Origin: a virus
Reading direction: 5' to 3' (one strand)
Virus record (IMG/VR): IMGVR_UViG_3300042544_000528
Coordinates: 1 to 48,957 of that record
DNA: 48,957 nucleotides
Shown: piece by piece, positions 12,541-21,900 of the stretch
Layout: the number at the start of each line of letters is the position of its first letter
Position numbering within the stretch: the stretch's first letter is position 1
The notes under the pieces: model-generated
Seen by the model: the letters and a program-made list of their open reading frames with translations, nothing else
Told to the model about the DNA's origin: nothing
The model's database searches: none
Program-made: the position numbers and the translations under genes

Positions 12541-12789
12541 ATGGCAGGTTCAGTAAAAGCTAGTATGAAGTGTGGTGAAGTTAGAAAATCAACTAGGCCA
12601 GGTAAAAAAATAATGAAGAAGTATTGCGTAAATGGAAAGGAAACTTTGGTTCACGCTGGCGCAAAAGGTTACTCTGATTTCACAAAACACAAAGATCGAG
12701 ATAGAAAAAAGAATTTTCACGCAAGACATAAATGTGCTACAGCTAAACCTGGAACACCTAGACATTTAGCTTGTACTAAATTATGGTAA
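12541..12789 (+). CDS. Small basic Cys/His-containing conserved phage protein, 82 aa
   Basis: Start at ATG 12541 (MAGSVKASMKCGEVRKSTRP); the frame upstream to 12511 begins in the promoter. Contains GKKIMKKYCVNGKETLVHAG, then AKGYSDFTKHKDRDRKKNFH, then ARHKC and PGTPRHLAC. The pattern GAKGYSDFTKHKD...RKxxFxARHKC is seen in small phage and large-virus proteins of unknown function. Basic, with several Cys and His that could bind zinc. First gene behind the promoter, so strongly expressed late; a structural or DNA-condensing role is possible. Confidence 0.75.
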   Translation: MAGSVKASMKCGEVRKSTRPGKKIMKKYCVNGKETLVHAGAKGYSDFTKHKDRDRKKNFHARHKCATAKPGTPRHLACTKLW

Positions 12790-12816
12790 TTTCTTTTAAA
12801 AAAATATATATTCATA

Positions 12817-13020
12817 ATGAGTAGAAACGAAAAAATAGACCTTTACTTGAAGAAGTGGGTTAGTAGAAAATTAACTGTATTTGTTATAGCTTCAGCTGGA
12901 TTATTCTCTGGGGTTCTTACATCTACTGATTGGGTGATTGTTGCGACATCTTACATAACTATAGAAGGTGTTACAAATATTGTTGAACGACTATTTAAGT
13001 TTAAAAATGATGTCAATTAG
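12817..13020 (+). CDS. Putative holin, 67 aa
   Basis: Small membrane protein: a charged N-terminus (MSRNEKIDLYLKKWVSRK), then two hydrophobic segments at about 19-35 (LTVFVIASAGLFSGVL) and 39-55 (DWVIVATSYITIEGV), and a basic C-terminus (RLFKFKNDVN). Size and topology suit a two-span (class II) holin, which would form membrane holes to release the endolysin. Two genes upstream of the endolysin in a compact cassette. Identity is inferred from topology and context, because holins lack conserved sequence. Confidence 0.65.
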   Translation: MSRNEKIDLYLKKWVSRKLTVFVIASAGLFSGVLTSTDWVIVATSYITIEGVTNIVERLFKFKNDVN

Positions 13021-13189
13021 CGATTTGAAACTATATACACTAAACTCAGTAGCAATGGCAATTAGTTTTACTAATGTCGAAAATACATTGAAGATAATTC
13101 TTTTATTGGCATCTATAGTGTATACCATTATGAAGACAATTGAATTAATTAAGAAAAAGCAAGATGACAACAAAGGCTCTGATAGCTAA
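13007..13189 (+). CDS. Second small membrane protein of the lysis cassette, 60 aa
   Basis: The chosen start is ATG 13007 (or the adjacent ATG 13010), which overlaps the holin stop; the frame extends further upstream inside the holin. One clear transmembrane helix (about 26-45, TLKIILLLASIVYTIMKTIE) followed by a basic/acidic tail (LIKKKQDDNKGSDS). Overlaps the endolysin start by 26 bases. It could be an antiholin, a pinholin-like partner or an inner-membrane spanin component; the sequence does not decide between these. Confidence 0.6.
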   Translation: MMSISDLKLYTLNSVAMAISFTNVENTLKIILLLASIVYTIMKTIELIKKKQDDNKGSDS

Positions 13190-13628
13190 ATATGGGAAAC
13201 CAAATGTTACTGGAGATGGGTATCTTGTAACAATAAATCTTCCATATCCTATGAGGTTGGCTTGGGATTTAGATACTCAGGTTCACAAGATGAGATGTCA
13301 TAAATTAGTGGCGGATAAATTCTTATTAGTATTTAACGAACTAGTAAGAGTTTATGGTTACAAAAAAATAGTAGAGTTAGGGATAGATATATTCGGAGGA
13401 TGCTTTAACTTTAGAAAAATGAGAGGTGGTAATGATTGGAGTACTCACTCTTGGGGAGTTGCAATAGACCTAGATCCAGGAAGAAACCAATTAAAAGAAA
13501 CTTCTAAAACAGCTAGATTTGCAAGACCTGAGTATAAAGATATGATTGACATATTTTATAAACACGGGTTTATATCTTTAGGTAGAGAGAAAAATTATGA
13601 TTGGATGCACTTTCAAATAAAAGAGTAA
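13164..13628 (+). CDS. Endolysin, M15-family peptidase
   Basis: 154 residues. The zinc site of the M15 (VanY / L-Ala-D-Glu peptidase) family is visible: STHSWGVAIDLDP gives ligands H95 and D102, and YDWMHFQ gives H149. R84/R87 and the GG pair at 88-89 (FRKMRGGN) fit the conserved region before the active site. It hydrolyses stem-peptide bonds of peptidoglycan at the end of infection. No signal peptide, so release depends on the holin encoded just upstream. The two membrane genes and this one overlap or abut and form a classical lysis cassette. Confidence 0.92.
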   Translation: MTTKALIAKYGKPNVTGDGYLVTINLPYPMRLAWDLDTQVHKMRCHKLVADKFLLVFNELVRVYGYKKIVELGIDIFGGCFNFRKMRGGNDWSTHSWGVAIDLDPGRNQLKETSKTARFARPEYKDMIDIFYKHGFISLGREKNYDWMHFQIKE

Positions 13629-13630
13629 AT

Positions 13631-13768
13631 ATGAAGAAATCAGCAGGATCTGAAAAAAAGATACAAAAAATAAAAGTTAGTAGACCAGGAGTTCACGCTA
13701 AAAGCAAAACCTCAAAGTTAAAGGATAGTAAAAATTACAAGAAATTGTATAGAGGTCAAGGAAAATAA
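13631..13768 (+). CDS. Tiny basic conserved phage protein, 45 aa
   Basis: Open frame from ATG 13631 to TAA 13766-13768, between the endolysin stop and the fibre gene. It is almost entirely Lys/Arg/Ser (MKKSAGSEKKIQKIKVSRPG, then VHAKSKTSKLKDSKNYKKLY, ending RGQGK). A KVSRPGVHAKSKTS...SKNYKKxYRGQG pattern is widespread in marine and flavobacterial phages, often near structural genes. Function unknown; charge suggests nucleic-acid binding. Two bases separate it from the next ATG. Confidence 0.75.
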   Translation: MKKSAGSEKKIQKIKVSRPGVHAKSKTSKLKDSKNYKKLYRGQGK

Positions 13769-13770
13769 TT

Positions 13771-14490
13771 ATGGCAAGAATAAGTACATACGTTTTAGAC
13801 GAAGATATTACTGGCGGAGACAAGTGGATTGGTAGTGATTCTGGATTCTACAATAAAACGAAGAACTTCACACCTATAAAATTAGCAGATTACTTTAACT
13901 CTAGCGAGTCTATACGTTCTGCTAATTCATTAATGTTTACATACCAAACACTAGACCCATTTGAGGAGCGTCTTACTGGTACGATATCATTTAAAGATGA
14001 AATAGGTGCAACTGTAAATTTTTCAAGTATAACTGAAATACTTATAAGTAAAACATCTAAGAGTTATAAATATATAGCTGATTTTTTACTTGGAACAAAT
14101 GACTCTATAGTAATACTACATAAATCAGACAATATAAATAAATATGGTTTATATAATATAACATCTATAGAGGAAGACATAGACGAAAGCGATTTCTTAT
14201 ATGTTCAAATGCAATTTATACAGGGTAACTCTAGTATAGAAGAAGATAAGGACTATTTATTTTCAGTAATTGATTTTAATAAATCTGAAAATAAAGATAA
14301 AAATTACGTACATAATCAAGTCGTTGCATCAAATACCTGGAGTGTTTCTCATAATTTAAATAAATACCCATCAGTCACGATAGTTGATTCTGGTAATAAC
14401 GTTGTTGTTGGAGATGTTCAATACATAGACCTAAACAATATAAAAATAACTTTTACGTCAACCTTTTCAGGGAAAGCGTATTTTAACTAA
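13771..14490 (+). CDS. Tail fibre protein (module A + receptor-type C-terminus), 239 aa
   Basis: The N-terminus (MARISTYVLDEDITGGDKWI) shares the attachment-type module A with the protein at 7,439. The C-terminal 60 residues (ASNTWSVSHNLNKYPSVTIV, then DSGNNVVVGDVQYID and FSGKAYFN) form a domain widespread at the ends of phage tail fibre and tail-tip proteins. The middle is beta-rich with Ser/Asp. Likely a short tail fibre or adaptor. Begins the 9.6-kb run of fibre genes; nine bases separate it from the next start. Confidence 0.78.
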   Translation: MARISTYVLDEDITGGDKWIGSDSGFYNKTKNFTPIKLADYFNSSESIRSANSLMFTYQTLDPFEERLTGTISFKDEIGATVNFSSITEILISKTSKSYKYIADFLLGTNDSIVILHKSDNINKYGLYNITSIEEDIDESDFLYVQMQFIQGNSSIEEDKDYLFSVIDFNKSENKDKNYVHNQVVASNTWSVSHNLNKYPSVTIVDSGNNVVVGDVQYIDLNNIKITFTSTFSGKAYFN

Positions 14491-14498
14491 AAAAAGAA

Positions 14499-15881
14499 AT
14501 GGTATACTTAAGTAATCTTAATTTAAGCAAAAATCAATTACAGAATGCTGTAATTCACCCTTTAGGGACAGCTCCGTCTAGCCCAGTAGAAGGACAACTT
14601 TATTATAACTCTACGACTGGAGTGAAAATGCTTTATGTTTACAACGGATCTGCTTGGGTTCCAGTTGGTGATATAACTGCTGTTTCATCTACAGAATCTA
14701 GACTTATAGTAACAAATGGTACTACAGGTGATGTTTCATTGTCTTTGGATATTGCTAGTGTTGTTGCTAATGGTGGTACTGGATTAGTTACTGCTGATTT
14801 ATTATACGATTATATAGCTGGATTAGACGCTGTATATTCTATAACTGCTGGAACTGGTATCTCTATTGGCGGTACAAGTACAGACCCTATAATCACAAAT
14901 ACTGATTTAGGTTCTTCTCAAGCTATATTTAAGAATGTAGCAGTATCTGGTCAGACAACAGTTGTTGCAGATAACAATAATGATACATTGACATTTGAAG
15001 CAGGAAGCAACGTAACAATTACAACAAACGCTTCTACTGATACTATTACGATAGCATCTACAGACACAAATACAACATATGATTTAACTAATACATCTAT
15101 ATCAGGTGGTAGTTCTATTAACCTTGTTCCATCTAGTGGGGGTACTGACTCAATCAACATTACTGGAACAACAAATGAAATTGAGGTAACTCATTCATCT
15201 GGAGGAATTCAAATCGGATTACCTAATGATGTAGTGATTGCTGGTAACTTAACTGTTGTTGGTACAACTACTACAAATAATGTAGAGACCGTATCTACTT
15301 CAAATGGTGTTATATTCGAAGGTAATGCTGCTGATGGTAACGAACTTACTTTATTAGCTGGAACATTAACTGGAGATAGAACAGTTACTCTTCCTGATGC
15401 TACTGGTACAATTGCATTAACAAGTGATATTGGTAATGGTACTTTAACAGTTACAGCTGGAACGGTTATGTCTGGTGGTGGAAGCTTTACTGCAAACCAA
15501 TCAGGAAATAGTTCAGTTACAATTAACCACGCAGCAGTTACAAGAACAAACAACACAAGCACTGCATCTCCTGGATTTGGAGGTACATTTACTGCTATTG
15601 ATTCTGTTACAACATCGACCGAAGGACACGTTACGGCAATTAACACAAAAACCGTAACTTTGCCAAGTAATAGTGCTAACACTTATGCTGCTACAATTTC
15701 TGCTTCAGGAGCTGTAACTCATAGTTTAGGAACTAAAGATGTAATTGTACAACTTTACGATACTGTTACTAGTGAAACCGTTTACGCAGATGTTGTAAGA
15801 ACATCGACAAGTGTAGTTACAGTTACTTTTGGAAATGCTCCAGCAAATTCAATTAGAGTACTTGTAACTAAGATAGGATAA
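14499..15881 (+). CDS. Tail fibre protein, 460 aa
   Basis: The N-terminus carries the common phage motif 'hPLGTAPSSPVEGQLYYNST' followed by YVYNGSAWVPVG, a trimeric fibre attachment domain. The middle is Thr/Ser/Gly/Asn-rich beta-structure with few charges (TAGTGISIGGTSTDPII and similar), and the C-terminal 65 residues (SASGAVTHSLGTKDVIVQLY, then VTVTFGNAPANSIRVLVTKI) form a typical fibre tip. Mediates host recognition or holds the large fibre encoded next. It has no S74 chaperone of its own. Co-transcribed with both neighbours. Confidence 0.85.
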   Translation: MVYLSNLNLSKNQLQNAVIHPLGTAPSSPVEGQLYYNSTTGVKMLYVYNGSAWVPVGDITAVSSTESRLIVTNGTTGDVSLSLDIASVVANGGTGLVTADLLYDYIAGLDAVYSITAGTGISIGGTSTDPIITNTDLGSSQAIFKNVAVSGQTTVVADNNNDTLTFEAGSNVTITTNASTDTITIASTDTNTTYDLTNTSISGGSSINLVPSSGGTDSINITGTTNEIEVTHSSGGIQIGLPNDVVIAGNLTVVGTTTTNNVETVSTSNGVIFEGNAADGNELTLLAGTLTGDRTVTLPDATGTIALTSDIGNGTLTVTAGTVMSGGGSFTANQSGNSSVTINHAAVTRTNNTSTASPGFGGTFTAIDSVTTSTEGHVTAINTKTVTLPSNSANTYAATISASGAVTHSLGTKDVIVQLYDTVTSETVYADVVRTSTSVVTVTFGNAPANSIRVLVTKIG

Positions 15882-15900
15882 AAAATAAAATAAAATTTAT

Positions 15901-18900
15901 ATGAGTCAAAAGTTTAAAAGCGAAGTTCAATTAGAAGCTTTAAATAATGCTACCACAGATACTGATAAATTCTTAGTATCCGATGGTGGCATCATAAAAT
16001 ATAGAACTGGATCAGAAATGCTTTCAGATTTAGGAGTTGCTCCTGGAGTAGCTTCTAATATACAACATCAAGTAAAAGCTGGAGTTGCTATAAATAAAGG
16101 ACAGGCTGTATATGTTACATCTGCTGATGGAACAAATATGATTGTAGGATTAGCATCGAATGCTTCAGAGGCTACGTCGTCAAAAACAATGGGATTGATG
16201 GCTTCTACTGTTTCTACCAATGGATTTGGTAATGTTATAGCTGAAGGCTTACTTGCAGGATTAAACACAAATGGAGCTACAGCAGGAGACCCTGTGTGGT
16301 TAGGCACAAATGGAAATCTAATTTATGGATTAACTAATAAACCATATGCTCCAGCTCATTTAGTTTTTATTGGTATTGTTACAAGAGTAAACTCAAATAA
16401 CGGAGAGATATTTGTTAAAGTTCAAAACGGATTTGAGCTTGATGAATTACACGATGTCGATTTAAAAACCACAACACCAGTTAATGGACATTTATTAGGA
16501 TTTAATGGAACATTATGGGTTAATAAAACAATTGCTGGTTGGTTAGGATATACACCTGCTAATGCAAATGGAACAACAAACTATGTACCTAAATTCACTG
16601 GAAGTACTACACTTGGAAATAGCTTGATATTTGATAATGGCACAAATGTTGGTATTGGAACAACTTCTCCAGCATATAAATTACATATTGGTGGAGTGGG
16701 TAGTACATTGGCTTTTGATACATTAGGAGCTCCTGCCTCTAATTTAATAAGAACAGTATCTGATTATGAACTTTCATTATATTGCGGTAGAGGAACATCA
16801 ACTGAAGCTATAGTTGGTAATGATAATTTTAGGGTTTTAACAAGTGCTTCTGAAAGAATGCGTATCACTTCGTCTGGGAATGTGGGAATTGGAACCTCAA
16901 CTCCTGACTATCTTTTAACAGTTTCTGGACCAATAAATGTTGGTGCACCTGGCGCAAATCTTGGAATAATTTTAAACAACTTAATAAGCACAGCGATTCC
17001 TTCGTCTTCGATAAAAGCCATAATTGGAACAACTAATAGTGGTTTTGGATATTCTGCAGGTAGTTTACTTATTCAGCCAAGAACTGGGGTTTCGGCTGCT
17101 ATTGCTTTTGCAACAGAAGGATCTGAGAAAATGCGTATTACCTCCACTGGTAATGTTGGAATTGGAACATCTAGTCCTTCTTATAAACAACACATTGTTT
17201 CAGATAGTTCAGTTGTACAATTTATACAATCAACTTATTTAAGTTCATCAAAATATTATAGCAATATATTAATCGGTAGAGATATTGCTGTAGATCAATC
17301 AGCAGGTTTAGGGTATGTTTACGACTCGGTAACACCAGCAAAATCATTTAGCCATATTACTACTTACGGTAAAGCTGAAGGAAGTCAATTTTCTGTAACC
17401 GCTTCAGGCAATGTAGGTATTGGAATTGCAAACCCAGGGTACAAACTCCACGTAATTGGAAGAGCAGGCATAGGTCAAAATACAAACGGAACAGCAACTA
17501 TTGATGCTTATAGTGGAAACGCCTATTTTGGATGTGATGGAACACAAATTACAATTAACGGGTCGACAAATAACGTAGGGATTGGAACCACAAGTCCTAC
17601 TTCCAGGCTAGAGGTTTTTGACGGAGATGCTTCTGTTACTACATCAGGTTCATTTTCATTCTTTAATAGCAATAGAAACTTTATACCAAATACGAGCGGT
17701 GTTTCATTAGGAGCTTATAGATTTAGAGGATATTCAACAGGCACAACGTATCAAGTAGGAAGTCAGATATACTCCTTCTCACAAGATGCTTGGACATCGA
17801 CCAGCACACCTGGTTATTTATCTTTCCAAACAACACCAGCAGGTTCAACTTCTCCAAGTGAGAAAATGATAATTACTTCAGCAGGTAATGTGGGAATAGG
17901 AACAAGTAGTCCAGCTACTAAATTGCAAGTAGATGGAGCTGGGTATTCTTTTATTACTGGATATGATTCAGGTAATAGAAGAGTTTATATTGGATTAGAT
18001 TCAGCAGGAGAACCTTCTATTCAAGGAGCGTTATCAAATGGTACAGCAAGACAATTAAGTTTAAATCCATCAGGTGGAAACGTAGGTATTGGGACAAGTT
18101 CGCCAATTTCAGCAAGTGGATACACTGGATTTACTGTTTATAACCCAACAACAGGTGGAATTATTCAAACTACAAATGGAACAGTTGATTTAAGAATGCA
18201 AATTTCTGCAACTGCTGGATTTTTAGGTACTTTTTCAAATCACGATTTAGTTGTTTCGTCAAATTCAACTGAAAAGATGCGTATTACTTCTGCAGGTAAC
18301 GTAGGTATTGGGACAAGTAGCCCAAACTTTCCTTTAACAGTTGACAGAAGTAATTCATATACGTTAGGATTATTGAATTATAATATAGGAACTCCTGGCG
18401 AATATTCTGGAGTAACATTTGGATATACAGGAAATTCTTACCAAAAAGGGGCAATCTATTTTATAAGTAGAGATGGAGCTGGAAGAGGTAATTTGCAATT
18501 TGCATTAGAAGGAAGTAACGATAGCTCAAATGTAAGTACATCCAATACAAAAATGACTTTGACGTATGAAGGCAACGTTGGTATTGGAACGAGTTCGCCT
18601 TCACAAAAACTTGACGTTAGTGGTGTTGCAAAAGCTAATTCTTTTATTTTCAACGCTTCCTCAGGCGGAGGAAATTGGCAGATAGGTTCTGACGGATCAA
18701 TTGATTCTGGTAAAGGAATGTATATATATAATTCTTTAGGGGACTATAGAATTTCAATTAAAGAAAATGGTAACGTAGGAATTGGTGATACAGCACCTTC
18801 TGATAAATTTGTTATTAACGGTAGAGCTCGTATAAATGGCGCAAACGCTTTAGCCTTTGGTAATAGTTCAGGTGGATATGCACAAATAGCGGTATCTGGA

Positions 18901-21900
18901 GCAACCACTGGTAACTTATTGTTTTCTACTTATGATGGAGTTGCTTCAGGGGAGCGTATGCGTATTACAACAACTGGCAACGTAGGTATAGGAACTACTG
19001 ACATAAATAGAAAATTTGTAGTTGGGGGTAGTGCAGGAAATTCAATTATAGCAATTCAAGATGCAAATAGTGGATATGGTTTGGGAGATGGTTTTCAATT
19101 ACAATTATCATCTGCAAGTGATGCGTATGTAAGGAATTATGAAAATACTGCTACTATTTTTCATACCAACGATACAGAAAGAATGCGTATTACCTCAGCA
19201 GGCAATGTAGGTATAGGAACAACGATTCCTAGCGCTAAACTTGACGTGTCTGGAAATATTGCTGCAACAGGAATAGTGTCGGCTGGAGGTAAAAAACTAT
19301 CGCTTGGGATTCTTGATATAAATGTCAATAATCAAACACAAGTAAGAATTAATACAACAATACCTTTTGCTTCTGGAGGAGCTGATTTTACAGTAAATAT
19401 AAAAGGCTTTGCTTATGGATCAGAACAAATGGTATCTTTATCACTTGGATGGCACTATTATTTAGAGACTTTTTGGAGTGAAACAATAATATCAAATGGA
19501 GCTTGGAGTCCAACTGTTAGTTTAGCAAAAGACGCAAGTGGATTTGTAGTTATTTATCTTCCATCTCCACCATATTGGTCAAAACTTTATGTGGAAAGTG
19601 TTTATAGTAGTAATTATCAAGCAAACTATTCAAGCGGATGGACTTGGACCGATGCTAACATCTCTGATTGCACAGACGTAAGCGTCTTAACATATAAGCC
19701 TTTAGCTACTAGCATTACAGGAAGCTCTGGATCAACAGCAGCAATATCAGGTACAACAAATTACGTTTCTAAATTCACCACAGCAAGTACCTTAGGTAAT
19801 TCATTAATTTATGATAATGGCACTAACGTAGGTATAGGAACTATAAGTCCGTCTGAAAAGTTAGAAGTTTCATCAGGGGATATATCAATTAGAAGAAACA
19901 CAGGAACTTGGGGTTCTTTAAGATTTGGAACAAATGAGCCTGGGTATTTAAATGCTTGGGCAGGAGTAGAATCAGATTGGGAAGGAGTAGGAGTAAATGT
20001 AGCCAATCTAAAATTCTTTACTTCTTTTGGGAGTAGAAACGAGAGAATGCGTATTACTTCAACGGGTAACGTAGGTATTGGGACAACAAGTCCAGGAGCA
20101 AAGATAGATATAGTTGGTTCTTATGATGCGTTGCCAGCTAGAATATTACGTCAAGCAACTTACGGGGAGATACTTAGAATAGGTAGAAACGGCGTATCAG
20201 AGTCAGCTTCTATAAACTATCCTGCTGATGGGGTACTTGCTATAAATACGTCTGGATCAGAGCGTATGCGTATTACTTCATCAGGCAATGTCGGTATTGG
20301 AACAACAAGTCCAGCTGCTAAATTAGATGTGGTAGGTGACGGTAGATTTAGTGCAAGAGTTCAAGTTCAAGGAAGCAATGGGGCTGGCACAACCCAAGGG
20401 GGTCTTTTAATTAATTACAATGCAAATACTTCAAGCAGAAGCTGGTTAGTTAATAATGATTATAACGTATATGGAGATTTTGCTATTTTACAATCTACTA
20501 CCCAAACAGGTAGTACATTTACTGATAGGATTTATATAAAAAATGACGGCAACATAGGTATTGGAACAAGCACACCAACAAATAGATTACACGTTCTTGG
20601 AGGAATTCTTAACGGAGCTGTTGCTACATTCTCTGGTCAAAATAATGATAGGGGGCTTGTTATTTCAACATTTAATTCTGGTAATAGCGATGCTGGCGTA
20701 CTATTAAATGCACAAACTGCATTAGGAGTTTTAGCTTTTGCAACTGTTGGTTCTGAAAGAATGCGTATTACCTCCTCTGGCAACGTAGGAATTGGTACGA
20801 GTAGTCCAACCGCTAAATTAGAGGTTGCTGGAACAGTTTTAACAACATCTACACTAGGGAGTACAGCAGGTTCTTATGCTATTGACCATCCAGGAATAAA
20901 TACCTGGAAAATTGGTGTAACTGCTACTAATAGTAGTACATTCCATATTGGCAATGATACTGGTGGTTCTTTTGTAAATAAAATACTTAATATTACAGCA
21001 GGTGGTAACGTAGGTATTGGAACAACGAGTCCAAATGGCCAATTAGACGTTTATTCTTCTGTGTATCAAAGACTTGCAATAAAATACCCATCAACGTATG
21101 TTACAAAGTTAGAAGTTGGTGGTGGATCATATATACAACAAGACGCAGGAAATGAGGAGTTAAGACTTGCTCAAGAATACGGAAGTGGTAAAATAACATT
21201 CTTTACAGGGGCTACAAATACCGAACGTATGCGTATCACCTCATCAGGTAATGTGGGTATTGGAACAACTAGCCCTGGTTCTTTATTGGCAGTTGGGTTT
21301 CAAAATACATCATCTGAATTGCTGAGATTAGGTGTTAATTATGATATAACAAACGCACAAAGAGGAGCGATAACTTGGCACGACGGCAGCGGTATTACAG
21401 GTAAAATATGGACTTCTTATGACGGATCTTCAAAAACATCTATGTTCTTTGGCGGCCTATACAATAGTACCTATGATCAAGGAACATATTTAACTATTAG
21501 AGGGGATGGCAATGTGGGTATAGGAACAACAAGTCCTATAACAAAACTTAGCGTAGCGACTGTGTGGTCAAATGGTACAGACACTCCATTTATTTCTTCA
21601 CAAGTAGATTCTGAAACTCTTAACAGAATAGGTACACACGTAGAAAGCACCTCTACAGCTGCGACAGCAATGACATTTTATACTCATCCTGCAAATAACG
21701 CAAGTTCTGAGAAGATGCGTATCACATCCGCTGGCAACGTAGGTATTGGAACAACAAGTCCAACTGCATTATTAGATATACAGCCAGCCTCAGGGACATC
21801 TGTGCTTAGAGTTGCTAGAACAGGTGGAACAGACGTTAGGGTAGCAGCTTCAATAACTTCTACTGGAGGACTTATAGGAACATATACTAATTCTCCATTT

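Noticed and set aside
15209-15682. Minus-strand open frame of 157 codons in the fibre gene, and similar frames elsewhere in the fibre region
   Set aside because: Shadows of the Thr/Ser/Gly-rich plus-strand coding sequence: low-complexity Val/Pro-rich translations, no promoter, wrong strand for the block.
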